The notes under the pieces were generated by a model, which saw only the letters and a list, made by a program, of their open reading frames with translations, did no database searches and was not told where the DNA came from. A DNA stretch of 64,000 nucleotides, taken from assembly GCF_025264645.1 (NCBI RefSeq), contig NZ_CP073696.1:3038001-3102000 (forward strand). Reading direction: 5' to 3'. Made by a program: the position numbers and the translations under genes. Positions 45,801 to 55,182 of the stretch are shown here, piece by piece; position 1 is the stretch's first letter; each line of letters starts with the position of its first letter. This DNA is from Edaphobacter lichenicola. GTDB taxonomy: Bacteria; Acidobacteriota; Terriglobia; Terriglobales; Acidobacteriaceae.

Positions 45801-47235
45801 ATGCGTGTGCCGTATGCACCTGCGGCACCGCAATCTTTCCTTCCACCGGAGCCTTCGCCCCCACAGCCTTCGCAGACGTATTCGCCGTCGTCACCGCGGC
45901 CTTCGTCGTAGGCGAGTTCTTCGCTACATCCTGCGATGGCACCTCCCCCAACCAGTTCACAATTCTCAACTCACCCGCCGCGCTCCCACCACCCGGCAGA
46001 TAACCGGTTAGCGCAGTCAGCAACAACTCGGTCGGCGTCACATGCAGCGTTCCTCCACCGTCTATATCATGCAGACGCACATTCTCGTTCCTATACGAAG
46101 CCTTATGGACCTTCGCCGTTCCCACCAGCAAATACCCTGCTACGCAGTCTGGATCCGGCGGTAGCGGTCGCGGAGGCACCGTAGTCTCATTGGGATGACT
46201 CCGTCGCCAGAAAGGAGGGTGCTTCTGTGCAACCGACGGCGGTGTCGTGCAGTTATGTCCATTGATATCCAGGTCCACAGATCCTGCGTTCAGACCATCC
46301 ACATCAGCCAGCACGGAGAGTTGCTTCAGATCGAGCGTACCCTTCAATGCCGTCTGCCACTCAGGATTGGCAAAGTGTTTAATACTCCCCGTCGCATCTA
46401 ATTTGGAGCTGGCACCGCTGGTGAACTCAAGTTGTGTCAGCTCAACCATGTCTCTTCCAAGCTCTGCCGTCAGGTGTAGCGTAGAACTCGCCTCCGCCCG
46501 CTTGGCTATCTTCGTCCGCAGGTCTTTCAGATCAATCGTCGCACCGTAACGATCGTCCGACGCAATGTAGTGCACCTCCGTATCGAGATCCCGCGCAGCC
46601 AGATCAAACGGAATCGCCCGGTTGTTCAGCAGAACCACCCCATTCGACAACACAACCTCTTGCGCCTTCAGATCCAGCAGCGTATCCGTAACAGGCGTTT
46701 TGCTCGTACTCGGATGCTTCGGCACCGGCTGGTTCGTCTTCCCATCCTTATCCACGATCAAATGAATCTGCGGATGTTCCACACTGAGATAGTTCAACCG
46801 AACATGAGATGCCAGTTCGCTGCCCGCAATGCGCGTGAAGAAATCGAAGATCTCGACGCGAAGCTGGACCTTATCCACCGCAAGATAAGGTGCCTCACCC
46901 GGACCCTCCAGTCCGTGAATAATCAGGCCATCCGCCTCGACCGCAAGGTGCAATAAATCGAAGCTGACTCTTCCCAGCTCTACCCTCCCGCCAGTTGCAT
47001 CTTCGAGCACCTTAACCACTTCTTTGCCCACCCGGCGGTTGAAGTCGTCCGTCTTCGAATACCAGACGAACACACCAAACACAATCACCGCCAGCATCAC
47101 CAGGCAAGCGAAAAACCAGGCCATCCAAAGACCCATTCGCTTCGCGAACGAGCGCTTTACTTTAACAATCTCGCCTTCAACTTTCCCTTCAAGCTGCCTT
47201 TTTTCTTCCGACAGTCTTTTCTCAAGGTCGCTCAT
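42838..47235 (-). CDS. tamB: Translocation and assembly module protein TamB
   Basis: This 1465-residue protein has a basic N-terminal coiled region and one membrane helix (GLWMAWFFACLVMLAVIVFG, about 33-52), a very long repeated beta region and the DUF490 C-terminal domain (RGTAAVPSVLGRIEINEGSATF to SIVYKLRKRYR). TamB is a bridge-like protein between the membranes, linked to outer-membrane protein assembly and phospholipid transport. Genes for a SurA-like chaperone and a BamA-like porin stand immediately upstream (4-nt overlap), so its partner is likely the 48060 protein. Confidence 0.93.
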   Translation of the reverse strand: MSDLEKRLSEEKRQLEGKVEGEIVKVKRSFAKRMGLWMAWFFACLVMLAVIVFGVFVWYSKTDDFNRRVGKEVVKVLEDATGGRVELGRVSFDLLHLAVEADGLIIHGLEGPGEAPYLAVDKVQLRVEIFDFFTRIAGSELASHVRLNYLSVEHPQIHLIVDKDGKTNQPVPKHPSTSKTPVTDTLLDLKAQEVVLSNGVVLLNNRAIPFDLAARDLDTEVHYIASDDRYGATIDLKDLRTKIAKRAEASSTLHLTAELGRDMVELTQLEFTSGASSKLDATGSIKHFANPEWQTALKGTLDLKQLSVLADVDGLNAGSVDLDINGHNCTTPPSVAQKHPPFWRRSHPNETTVPPRPLPPDPDCVAGYLLVGTAKVHKASYRNENVRLHDIDGGGTLHVTPTELLLTALTGYLPGGGSAAGELRIVNWLGEVPSQDVAKNSPTTKAAVTTANTSAKAVGAKAPVEGKIAVPQVHTAHAYLTAVVTRIPLRTIMDVTAPENYGDLGFDTAVTGPVKVEWGGPAKYVADTVEVDGSLTFAPTGVKRRGALNDVPVTGQTLAHYSGRNETVRIQRVSLQMPETNFEASGILGVNEGDPLTDLKVDMTVRDLSEYNQLLTTLDLEGNGKRGTAAIPVVLHGAMQFNGTAKGQIADLDVKGHLQATNAEFKLETTDVLLDSVVTDAEYSPNSGVVVATSTIKRGTSVLNVTGKIAPRKVVSRRGVTTYLWDDGMALDAKVQLANAQIIDVMQIAGQQGKIPLTGAVALNGHAIGTLRSLSGGGHLSLMNGVAYGEPYESAVADVTVQGKDVEANNVVLKVHGMQVAGNGGYDMGTDRLHGHIAGHDILLSKFSTVQKAKSEVDGTVNFVADASGTMTQPGLKADLRLTGVTYRGQGIGEAAVEAHSQGEVVYFSANSTLVGAKLDASGQTRLTGDYDIQAKLTVAGLNIGKPLAMFGPGSMKAESMINGTATVSGPLKTPKALSGEAEFSQVDVKLQGVELKAAEPLRVGLRDGVATLEQVHITGQDTDMRASGTGELFGGSDPKGGKLDVKAVGSVSMTLLHTFDNDIISTGKMEFTVAAGGHVTNPELTGKVQFDNVNVAIDGVPNGLSNMNGTLVFNDDRLQVQSLTATTGGGTLKIGGSIRYRNGVYADLTATGDVVRVRLYGLSATANANLKLQGGTESALLSGTILMTRFGIGADVDFAAFGSAGGVSAPPDPNSPANKIRLDVHVTSAPQLDFQNSYAKLAGTVNLQIRGTAAVPSVLGRIEINEGSATFAGTKYQLQRGDIYFTNPVRIDPIIDLDATAQVENYDITIGLHGTSTNLKPTYRSEPPLSESDVFALLALGRTQEEAQLYQERQAQQGTDPTTSALLGGALNATVSNRVEKLFGVGSVKIDPAFVGTLGGSSARITVQQQLSRQITATFATNVNTSAQQLIQVQYDLNHDNSIVVGRDESGVFSIVYKLRKRYR

Positions 47236-48059
47236 GGCGCAACCTCACCCGGAGTCATAATTGTCACACTGCCCTGCGCCCGCAACGACTTCAACCAATC
47301 CACCAGCAGCGCACCCACCTCCTGCTGCAACAACACCTCTTCAATCCGTTTTGATATCGTGTCGACGTTTGGCGGAGTTACCTTCCGTTCCTCGTACTCC
47401 GGTACCATCTTCGTATCGTAGAACTGCTTGATCTCCGCATTCGTAATCTTGATCCCGCTTCGGAAGCGCACCTCAATAAACTTCAACAACTTCATTCGCA
47501 GCAGCCACCGCTCCCGAAACTCTTCAACAGTGAACCCATGGATGGCAAGATACTTCTGCCACCCATCGTCTGTGTCGCAGTGGTACTGCGTACAATCGGG
47601 AATATCTCTTCGCAGACTCGCAAGCTGGGCATCGAGCTCCTGATCCGTAACGACATCCTCGGGTTCCGACACCGTCTGCTGCAAGATGAGCTCCCGATCG
47701 ATCAGCCGCTCCAACATCTTCTCTCGTGCTAACTCCGCTTCGCTCCTCCGGTACGGTTGAATCTCCTCGAACCGCCGCTCCTCATCCACATCGCTCTCTA
47801 GAATCACGTCGCCATTCACCACAGCAACGACGCGGTCAAGCATGACGCCCTGCCCGACGCTGCCGGTCGGATTCGACCTCTGTGCAGGGGCCGCAGGAGC
47901 GGACGGTATAGCACCAGACTGCGGCGCCGCCGTCTGCGTAGTCGCGGCCGCTTGCGCTGAAAAAGCCCACCCGCGCTCCGCCATCAGTCCAGGCATAACA
48001 GCCGCCACAACCAGGCAAGGCAGCAATCGCGCCATCGTATTGTGCGTTATCCAACGCAT
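47232..48059 (-). CDS. SurA N-terminal-like periplasmic chaperone
   Basis: This 275-residue protein has a signal peptide and a Gln/Pro/Ala-rich linker, then the SurA N-domain: LDRVVAVVNGDVILESDVDEE, LIDRELILQQ and RWLLRMKLLKFIEVRFRS. The parvulin PPIase domains of full-length SurA are absent, so it would act as a holding chaperone for outer-membrane proteins only. It starts right after the stop of the BamA-like gene (48060) and overlaps tamB by 4 nt. Confidence 0.85.
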   Translation of the reverse strand: MRWITHNTMARLLPCLVVAAVMPGLMAERGWAFSAQAAATTQTAAPQSGAIPSAPAAPAQRSNPTGSVGQGVMLDRVVAVVNGDVILESDVDEERRFEEIQPYRRSEAELAREKMLERLIDRELILQQTVSEPEDVVTDQELDAQLASLRRDIPDCTQYHCDTDDGWQKYLAIHGFTVEEFRERWLLRMKLLKFIEVRFRSGIKITNAEIKQFYDTKMVPEYEERKVTPPNVDTISKRIEEVLLQQEVGALLVDWLKSLRAQGSVTIMTPGEVAP

Positions 48060-51000
48060 CTAGAAGCTCTCTCCAATGCTGAAGAAAAAATTGAAATGGG
48101 AAGCCTGCCCCTCATGCGGAGGGTTGTTATTAAAGTCGTAAATGACCGGATACACCGGCGGGTTCAAGTTATAGCTGAAGTCCACACGAATCGGCCCCAC
48201 CGGCGTTCTGTATCGTGCACCAAGTCCCACTGCTTGGGAAAAATAGTTGAAGTTACAAGTCCCAATGACTCCCGACACATTCGCGCATGTCTCTTTATTC
48301 GGCTGATGGAACCGCGTGATACTCGGGAACATGTCACTGGCATTTTGAAAGACATTCCCCATATCGTTGAAGATCACAAAACTCACACTATTGCCGACCA
48401 GTGGCAGCGTCTGCGCCGGCAGCCGAAGCTCAAATGTATTCACAAACGCCGCTGATCCGCCCACCGGAAATCCGGTCTGCAAATCCCTCGGCCCCGCTCC
48501 GTTGATCGGGAATCCACGGAGTGAATTCGCGCCACCAGCGTAGAGCCGTTCCGGCAACGGAATCGCATTGCAACTTGGATTGGTCGTTAACAGCACGCCC
48601 AGGCAGGCCTGATTCCCCGCATTCGGATTAGGGCCCCAGGCATGCTCATATCCAATCCGCAAGTTCCGGGCGAACACATACTTCTGTTTGCCAAACTGGT
48701 AGTACGTCGAATTCGATCCGTCCAACTTCCAGAAATCAGTCTGCGACCCAAACGTCGACGAAGCGATAAACGTCTGCAGTGTCGTGTAGTTTCCCTTCAC
48801 CGCATCCAACGGTCCCGGAGATCGCGAATCGTGGAACCACGTCACTCCCGGTCCGCCCACCCGCACCGGCTGCGACAGCAGTGGAATCAGGTCCGCCGAG
48901 ACCTGCAACGAGTTCGGATCCACTGCTACTCGCCGATAGAGAAAGTCGTAGATAAAGGTGTCTCTGCGCCTGAACTTCTCCGTTATTCGAAAGTCTCCTT
49001 GCAGCGTCGAAGCCTCAAAGGTGGTGATGTCCCGCACATTCGAATACCCGCCGGAGATCGACGCGCTAAAGTTTTTGCTTTGACGAAGGTGTGGATTCAA
49101 CAAAGTCAAAATCGCGACCTGCTCCAGCAATCCATACGACGAATGCAGCGTCAGCGAATCTTCCGTCCCCCGCAGATTAATCCGCGACACGTCCAGCGAC
49201 ACGCGCGGGCTGACTCCCACCTTCCCTTCCTGCGTCAGTTGATTGCAAGGGTTCAGCATCAGCTGGATACACGATGCCTCCGAGATAGTTCCTTGCGACG
49301 GTGTCCCAGTCTGCGCCTCGAATCCAAACCCATACGTCACGTTCCACCGCTTCGCCTCCGTCAACTGCAGCAGCACATTCTTCTGTGGAGCATCCCCAGC
49401 CGGATTTTGTACCGCCGCCACCACCTCGTTGAACAGCGCAATGTTGTAGAGATTCCGTTGCGTCTGCAACAACGCCGTCTGGTCCAGCGGATCGCCGGCA
49501 TGCACCAGAACCTGCGCCTCCACCTCCTTCGGCCTCGTCTTCTCCACGCCCGACAGCAGCACACGGTCGATGAATACCTGCTGTCCTTCCGTCACCGTCA
49601 GCGAGACATCCGTCTTGTCTGCATCCTTGGACTCAATGCTCTGCCTGATCTCCACCTTCACCTGGTCGAACCCATGCGCCAGGTAATACTGCAACACCGT
49701 ATCTCGATCCCCCGACAGCGTCACCAGCGAAAACGGCTGCCCCGCCTGCGCATTCATCAACGCCTTCACGTCCTTCAGTCGGCTTGGATCGACGCCCACC
49801 AGGTCCACACTGCCAAACCTCTGTTGCGGTCCTTCTACAATCGTGTAGACCACGGCGATCTGCCCAACTTTAGCGGGCTTTCCATCCGCTGCATTTAAAT
49901 AATCCTTTACATCGGTCGTTACCGTGGCTTCATCGAATCCATTCGCCCGATACAACGCCAGTATCGCGCTCACATCCGCAGACACCAGCGCCGGACTATA
50001 CCGCCCGCTCCGCTGATACGCATTCGACTTCACCACCTTCATTCGCTCCCGCAACAGATCATCCGAGAAGTATTTGTTCCCTTTCAGATCCACCGACTGC
50101 ACCCGATGCTTCACCCCGCGCTCCACCGTAAATACAACGCGTTCATCCGGTGTCCCCTCGCCCACCACCTTCACATCCACCTTCGAGTCGAAGTATCCCT
50201 GCTGTTGTTCGAAGTCCCGAATATTAAACACCCCTTCGTTCAGCAGATCGTTGTCGATTGTCCCCTCTTCAAAGATCGGCACCAGCAGATGCAGCCGCCC
50301 TGTGGAGATCTTCACTCCCTCCACCAGCACCTTTACCTCTGGCCCTTGGTTCGCATGGAACTCATAGTCCACCTGCTTCCGTGCCTCGACATACGTCTGC
50401 TTCTGCATCGTTATCGTTGCTTCAAGGTGATTGCTCTTCTGGTACTGCTTCCGCAACCTGTCCAACGCATTGCTCGTCGTATCCCGCGTCACCCTGCTGT
50501 TTTCCTTCAACTTCGCCTTCTTGCGAAACTCCTCCGCGGTCAATCCTGTATCGGTCCCCACGAGTTGCACCTGCCCCACCCGGGCCTGTGGTCCAATTGC
50601 AACCGTATACGTTACATTTACCTGGATCCCCGCGACATCGACCTCCGTCTTCACCGATACCTTGGACTCGTAATATCCCTGCTGCTGCAGAATCTGTTGA
50701 ATCCCCTCCGTACCTGCCGGAATCTGTGGCTCGCTGAACGCGGTTCCGGGTGAAAGCTTCGTCGCAAACTCCAGCAGCGACGACAACCGTTCGCTCTTCA
50801 CCCCGGCGATCGTCACCCGGCCCACGAAATAGCGAGAGACACCGGCAAAGATCAGCGTCACATGATCCCCCTCCCGCACCCCGCGAACTTCAATGTCACG
50901 ATATCGTCCACTCGCGAACAGACGCCGCAGACTCGCCCGCACCTCCATCGGGTCGAGAGGCATCCCCACCTTCTGCGTCAACTCCTTCGGCAACAGATCC

Positions 51001-51425
51001 GTCGCGCTAAACGTCACGCCCTCGAACACAATCTTGTCGACGACCAGCCCCTTCCACCGCCAGACCGTCGCCGCCGGATCTCCGTTGTTCACGGCCGTCG
51101 AGACCTCAGCCTGATGAGCCACTGGCAGAGTACGCTGAGCCACTGGCGGAGTACGCTGAGCCGCCGCCGAAGTCGTTGCACTCATACCGCTCTGCCCCAC
51201 AATCGGCGTTGGGGCAGGAGCAGAAGTTGTGGGAACACTTTGGGCTACGCTCGCCACCGACCACAACAAAATCACGATCCACGCACTCACCGCCGCGTGT
51301 CCGCAACTTAGCCCCCGTGATATTCGCGCCCGACCTCGTAGCACCTGACCCAAAAAACCACCCGTCATTCCCGTTCTGATTAAGGAGCCCCGCAGTCCTG
51401 CACGATACAGCGAAATCCCCCGCAT
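48060..51425 (-). CDS. BamA/TamA-family outer-membrane protein with seven POTRA-like repeats
   Basis: This protein of about 1121 residues has an N-terminal hydrophobic segment (AAVSAWIVILLWSVASVAQ), a Thr/Pro-rich linker, then seven strand-led repeats of about 75-90 residues beginning at LVVDKIVFEGVTF, FVGRVTIAGVK, VGQVQLVGTD, VKVLVEGVKI, RVQSVDLKGNKYF, FGSVDLVGVD and FIDRVLLSGVEK. The Omp85 barrel follows, with the VRGF-like SLRGFPINGAG loop, ending at GESF. Five POTRAs are usual in BamA, three in TamA. The frame is open from 51506, so the start is uncertain; 51425 and 51368 are the other choices. It heads the surA-like/tamB operon. Confidence 0.87.
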   Translation of the reverse strand: MRGISLYRAGLRGSLIRTGMTGGFLGQVLRGRARISRGLSCGHAAVSAWIVILLWSVASVAQSVPTTSAPAPTPIVGQSGMSATTSAAAQRTPPVAQRTLPVAHQAEVSTAVNNGDPAATVWRWKGLVVDKIVFEGVTFSATDLLPKELTQKVGMPLDPMEVRASLRRLFASGRYRDIEVRGVREGDHVTLIFAGVSRYFVGRVTIAGVKSERLSSLLEFATKLSPGTAFSEPQIPAGTEGIQQILQQQGYYESKVSVKTEVDVAGIQVNVTYTVAIGPQARVGQVQLVGTDTGLTAEEFRKKAKLKENSRVTRDTTSNALDRLRKQYQKSNHLEATITMQKQTYVEARKQVDYEFHANQGPEVKVLVEGVKISTGRLHLLVPIFEEGTIDNDLLNEGVFNIRDFEQQQGYFDSKVDVKVVGEGTPDERVVFTVERGVKHRVQSVDLKGNKYFSDDLLRERMKVVKSNAYQRSGRYSPALVSADVSAILALYRANGFDEATVTTDVKDYLNAADGKPAKVGQIAVVYTIVEGPQQRFGSVDLVGVDPSRLKDVKALMNAQAGQPFSLVTLSGDRDTVLQYYLAHGFDQVKVEIRQSIESKDADKTDVSLTVTEGQQVFIDRVLLSGVEKTRPKEVEAQVLVHAGDPLDQTALLQTQRNLYNIALFNEVVAAVQNPAGDAPQKNVLLQLTEAKRWNVTYGFGFEAQTGTPSQGTISEASCIQLMLNPCNQLTQEGKVGVSPRVSLDVSRINLRGTEDSLTLHSSYGLLEQVAILTLLNPHLRQSKNFSASISGGYSNVRDITTFEASTLQGDFRITEKFRRRDTFIYDFLYRRVAVDPNSLQVSADLIPLLSQPVRVGGPGVTWFHDSRSPGPLDAVKGNYTTLQTFIASSTFGSQTDFWKLDGSNSTYYQFGKQKYVFARNLRIGYEHAWGPNPNAGNQACLGVLLTTNPSCNAIPLPERLYAGGANSLRGFPINGAGPRDLQTGFPVGGSAAFVNTFELRLPAQTLPLVGNSVSFVIFNDMGNVFQNASDMFPSITRFHQPNKETCANVSGVIGTCNFNYFSQAVGLGARYRTPVGPIRVDFSYNLNPPVYPVIYDFNNNPPHEGQASHFNFFFSIGESF

Positions 51426-51557
51426 CGAAAGTCCGCGCAACGCTCGCAGACCCTTTTTTCGTAGGATGCAGAAATGAGCTGGCTTGTCCGCCGGTTTCAC
51501 CCACATCCGTCCTTCCCTATACTACGAAACAGCAGCCTTTTTGACGTTACTGAATCC

Positions 51558-52793
51558 ATGATGTCTCAGCCGAACATCCCGCGCACGTCCGATCCGCAGG
51601 CCAGCCTCTCCGCCGCCAACGGTCACCCCTCTAACACCATCACCGACATCATCCCCGATCACGACCGCTACTCCCGCCAGATCCTCTTCCCAGGCATCGG
51701 AGCCACTGGCCAGCAGCTCCTCGCCTCCGCCCACGTCGCCATCATCGGCGTCGGAGCCACCGGAGCCGCCACTGCCTCCCTCCTCGCGCGCGCCGGCGTC
51801 GGAACCCTTACCCTCATCGACCGCGACTTCGTCGAACCCTCCAACCTTCAACGCCAGATCCTCTTCGACGAGGCTGACGCCCGAGAATCCCTCCCCAAGG
51901 CCGAAGCTGCCCGCCGCAAGATTGCTCTCTTCAACTCCTCTGTAACCGTCCACTCTCACATCGCCGACCTCGTCCCCGCCAACATCCACGAGCTTCTCGC
52001 TCCCGCCTCCCTCATCCTCGACGCCACCGATAACTTCGAGACCCGTTACCTCCTCAACGACTACTGCGTCCAGCAATCCATACCCTGGATCTACGCCGCA
52101 GCCATCGGCGCCTACGCGGCCACAATGAACATCCTCCCCAGGCCAGCCCACTCGTTAGAAGCTGTCATTCCGAGCGACGGCGTCGAAGCCGCCGAGTCGA
52201 AGACTCCCCGCACGTCGTCTTTAGGGACGGAGAGGAGCGACGTACCAGCCACCTACACCCCCACGGCCTGCCTCGCCTGCATCTTTCCCAAGCCGCCAAC
52301 CGGCCCGGTAGAAACCTGCGACACCGCCGGAATCCTCTCGACCGCCGTCAACCTCGCCGCCTCCATCCAGGCCACCGAAGCCCTCAAGCTCCTCACCAAC
52401 CAACCCCATCTCATCCGCCGCACCCTCCTGTCGTTCGATCTATGGTCCAACGATCGCAGCGAGATCAGCACCGCCAAACCCAACCCCGACTGCACCGTCT
52501 GCGGCCACCGCATCTTCGCCCATCTCGCAGGAGAAGGCCGCCCCCACATCACCCTCTGCGGCCGCAACTCCGTCCAGATCCACGAGCATCATCGCCCCGT
52601 CGACTTCGCCGCCATGCGCGACCGCCTCTTGCCCCACGCCGACATCCACGATCTCCGCTTCAACGAACTTCTTCTCCGCTTCAAACGTGGCCCTCACACC
52701 TTCACTCTCTTCCCCGACGGCCGCGCCCTCATTCAGGGCACCACCGATATCACCTTGGCTCGCTCCCTCTACGCCCGCTTTATCGGCTCCTGA
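51558..52793 (+). CDS. ThiF/MoeB-type E1 adenylyltransferase with inserted segment
   Basis: This 411-residue protein adenylates the C-terminal Gly of a ubiquitin-like sulfur carrier (MoaD, ThiS). The nucleotide fold has [19 protein letters not shown], the Arg/Gln block [11 protein letters not shown], and [14 protein letters not shown]. The Cys pairs CLAC and CTVC bind zinc, and TCDTAGILS may hold the reactive Cys. Between PRPAH and TPTACLAC there are about 27-40 extra residues encoded by repeat-like DNA at 52161-52243. The C-terminal 80 residues after CTVCG are not recognised. The ATG at 51558 is chosen; a longer frame starts at 51474. No ribosome site is obvious. Confidence 0.83.
   Translation: MMSQPNIPRTSDPQASLSAANGHPSNTITDIIPDHDRYSRQILFPGIGATGQQLLASAHVAIIGVGATGAATASLLARAGVGTLTLIDRDFVEPSNLQRQILFDEADARESLPKAEAARRKIALFNSSVTVHSHIADLVPANIHELLAPASLILDATDNFETRYLLNDYCVQQSIPWIYAAAIGAYAATMNILPRPAHSLEAVIPSDGVEAAESKTPRTSSLGTERSDVPATYTPTACLACIFPKPPTGPVETCDTAGILSTAVNLAASIQATEALKLLTNQPHLIRRTLLSFDLWSNDRSEISTAKPNPDCTVCGHRIFAHLAGEGRPHITLCGRNSVQIHEHHRPVDFAAMRDRLLPHADIHDLRFNELLLRFKRGPHTFTLFPDGRALIQGTTDITLARSLYARFIGS
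52161..52243 (+). repeat. Repeat-like insert inside the ThiF-like gene
   Basis: The insert starts CTGTCATTCCGAGCGACGG, a phrase I associate with interspersed repeats of Terriglobales, and is in frame for 27 codons with no stop, between the nucleotide fold and the zinc-binding Cys. Copy identity was not verified. Confidence 0.5.
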
Positions 52794-52965
52794 TCTTTGT
52801 TCGCCCCACAAAAAACCCTGTGCATGCAACACGATCCCACGCAAACAACCCTTCTCGTTTTCCGTCCATCCAACCCAAATAAGACCGATATTTCCATACG
52901 TTTGCGGTAGGCTCAAAGCAGGCGACAACTTAACGGTGAACGATGAACAAGTCCGGAGTCTAGCT

Positions 52966-53628
52966 ATGGACGTCCAAGGCCTACAAATGACCCAAACCAC
53001 AGCAGTTCCTGGCATTTTTAAACGCAACCCGCCCATCGCCGGGGAAGCGGAAGCGATCGAAGCAGCAAAAAATGGCGATGCCGAGGCGTTTTCCAAGCTC
53101 TACGCTCTCCACAAACGCCGCGTCTACACCCTATGCCTACGCATGCTCGGCAATGTTTCAGAAGCCGAAGACATGACGCAAGAAGCCTTTCTCCACCTCT
53201 TCCGCAAGATCGGTAGCTTCCGCGGAGAGTCAGCCTTCTCAACTTGGCTTCATAGACTTACCGTAAACTTAGTGCTCATGCACCTGCGTAAGAAGGGTCT
53301 CAACCTGGTTTCCCTCGAAGAGACCATCAACCCATCCGAGGACGACGCGCCAAAACGCGACTTCGGCAGCCGCGATCTCCAGCTCACTGGTTCGGTTGAC
53401 CGTGTCGCTCTCGAGCGCGCCGTCGCTTCCCTGCCTCCTGGCTATCGCATGGTCTTCGTTCTCCACGACGTCGAAGGCTTCGAACACAACGAGATCGCCA
53501 CCATGCTCGACTGCTCCACCGGCAACAGCAAGTCCCAACTCCATAAGGCCCGCCTTAAGCTCCGCGAACTCCTTCGCCAGCCTGCACCACTCGCTCAGCA
53601 AGAGGGCTTCAAGGAGGTCGCGGTATGA
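52966..53628 (+). CDS. ECF RNA polymerase sigma factor
   Basis: This 220-residue sigma factor has region 2 ([55 protein letters not shown]) and region 4 ([41 protein letters not shown]). It is RpoE-like. GGAG lies 7 nt before the ATG at 52966. The frame is open upstream to 52687, but the extra residues are unlike a sigma factor. The gene ends with an ATGA overlap with a small acidic protein. Confidence 0.93.
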   Translation: MDVQGLQMTQTTAVPGIFKRNPPIAGEAEAIEAAKNGDAEAFSKLYALHKRRVYTLCLRMLGNVSEAEDMTQEAFLHLFRKIGSFRGESAFSTWLHRLTVNLVLMHLRKKGLNLVSLEETINPSEDDAPKRDFGSRDLQLTGSVDRVALERAVASLPPGYRMVFVLHDVEGFEHNEIATMLDCSTGNSKSQLHKARLKLRELLRQPAPLAQQEGFKEVAV

Positions 53629-53927
53629 CCGAAACCAAGCTTCCCAACTTCGATACCATGACCCCGGCTGACTTCGAGCAATACCTGCCCGAGATCTTCG
53701 CCAATGGTGACGGACATGTCAGCACCGACCCTCGTCTCCAAAGCTTCCTCGAAAAGAATCCCGATTGTGCGGCTCTCGTCCGCGACTTGGAAGCAATCGC
53801 CGATCAGGCTCGTAGCCTCTTCGACGACCCGATCGATCCCAGCGACGCCGTCTGGAGCGGGATCCAGGACAAACTGAAGCACGCCAGTCCCGAAGACGAC
53901 GACTTCGCCATACCTCAAACCGTCTAG
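53625..53927 (+). CDS. Small acidic protein coupled to the ECF sigma factor
   Basis: This 100-residue soluble protein ([28 protein letters not shown]...) is rich in Asp and Glu and has no zinc-anti-sigma HxxxCxxC motif and no membrane helix. Its start overlaps the sigma gene stop by 4 nt, so it is co-translated, which suggests it binds or controls the sigma factor, as an anti-sigma factor would. That function is inference only. A strong terminator ends the unit. Confidence 0.7.
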   Translation: MTETKLPNFDTMTPADFEQYLPEIFANGDGHVSTDPRLQSFLEKNPDCAALVRDLEAIADQARSLFDDPIDPSDAVWSGIQDKLKHASPEDDDFAIPQTV

Positions 53928-53947
53928 CCCTTCTCACGATTCGTATC

Positions 53948-53986
53948 GGCCTATGTCCTCTCTTGAGGACATAGGCCACTTTTTTT
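53948..53986 (+). terminator. Intrinsic terminator after the sigma factor unit
   Basis: GGCCTATGTCCTC-TCTT-GAGGACATAGGCC is a perfect 13-bp stem, followed by A, C and a run of seven Ts. Confidence 0.95.
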
Positions 53987-53998
53987 CGTGCGTCGCCA

Positions 53999-55009
53999 CT
54001 ATCGGATATAGCCAGCCCTCGTACGCACAACGACGTCCTTACTATCGGGAATATCTTCAAGTCCATCCGGTTTGAGCCGAAGCTGTAGTTTGCAAAACGT
54101 TCCCTCAGGCTTCACGCTCGTTGGCTTATACCCCAACGTGTATCGTCCACGAAGCTGATCGATCAATGCAGACAACCGATCCGCCACCTCCTTCTTACTG
54201 GTATTCAATACGGGACCACCCGTCAGATCCGCGTACTTGCGAATGTCCCCCGTACGCGCGAAAAAGAGTAGGGCCACCATCGCAGCATCCGTCTCCGCAG
54301 TACGGTCGATCAGCGCCGACACCACCGCCCCCGACCGAAGCAGGCTCGCCGTCGCCTCTTCCTTCGTATGCAGATGCTCCGGAGCCTCTCTCCCCATGAT
54401 CTTTTGCGTGTGCGAATTTTCCAGGTTCGCCGTTCCATCGGTCAGCCACACCATCACCTTTCTACTGCCCGGCGTGGTCGACTTCATCGCCTCATCCACC
54501 GCTTCATACATACTCTCGTGAATAAACGTGCCTTCGCCGGTCTTCATACTGGAGGCTTTCCCAATCGCATCAGCCGCCAGCGAACGGTCCGTCGTGAACC
54601 CCTGCAGCAGCTCCGCATGTGAAGAGAACACCATCACAGCCACCTCATCCTGAGGCTTGAGATGACTAAGCACCTCACGAGCACCACCACCCAGCGACGC
54701 AAGCGCAGGCCTCACCGTCTCCGTCAGATCAAACAGAAAAATCACCGACAGAGGCAGTTGATCATGACTGAAATAGGTGATCCGCTGCGGAACTCCATCT
54801 TCCGACAAAACAAAATCGTCAGACTTCAACGTCCCAATCAGATTCCCCGTCTTCTTGTTCTCAACCTCGGCATCCAGTACAACGAACTTCGTCGACACAT
54901 GAATCGTAGACCCAGCATCGGCTTGAGCCGGCGCCGCATCCTGCCCACGCACGCAACTGCAAAATCCCACCACCACAAAAAGCAGAACGAAGCGCAGAAG
55001 TAACCTCAT
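53999..55009 (-). CDS. Secreted VWA-domain protein
   Basis: This 336-residue protein has a signal peptide (LLLRFVLLFVVVGFCSC), the entry segment IHVSTKFVVLDAEVENKKTG and SDDFVLSEDGVPQRITYF, and a VWA domain (LSVIFLFDLTETVRPAL; KVMVWLTDGTANLE). The MIDAS reads DLTET rather than DxSxS. Layout and length match the acidobacterial VWFA-related set. GC-SC at residues 17-19 could also be a lipobox. It converges on the sigma unit, sharing its terminator region. Confidence 0.85.
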   Translation of the reverse strand: MRLLLRFVLLFVVVGFCSCVRGQDAAPAQADAGSTIHVSTKFVVLDAEVENKKTGNLIGTLKSDDFVLSEDGVPQRITYFSHDQLPLSVIFLFDLTETVRPALASLGGGAREVLSHLKPQDEVAVMVFSSHAELLQGFTTDRSLAADAIGKASSMKTGEGTFIHESMYEAVDEAMKSTTPGSRKVMVWLTDGTANLENSHTQKIMGREAPEHLHTKEEATASLLRSGAVVSALIDRTAETDAAMVALLFFARTGDIRKYADLTGGPVLNTSKKEVADRLSALIDQLRGRYTLGYKPTSVKPEGTFCKLQLRLKPDGLEDIPDSKDVVVRTRAGYIR

Positions 55010-55143
55010 GACGTGGAGACATCCTCCATTGGCTTATTTGCTGTGGCAGGCTTTCGCGAAAAACTTCCGTCCAACGAAACGAAGTACGTCTTCCAACCGA
55101 CCGATGTTCCCGCCCGAGCTAACAGACATTTCAATCATCACCC

Positions 55144-55173
55144 TTGCAATCCTCCAAACACCCGGTGTATCGT
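55144..55173 (+). promoter_or_regulatory. Promoter candidate for the aromatic leader
   Basis: TTGCAA (55144-55149) and TATCGT (55168-55173) are 18 bases apart. The start of transcription would fall near 55180, three bases before the leader ATG, explaining why no ribosome site is seen. Confidence 0.5.
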
Positions 55174-55182
55174 CTAACCAGC

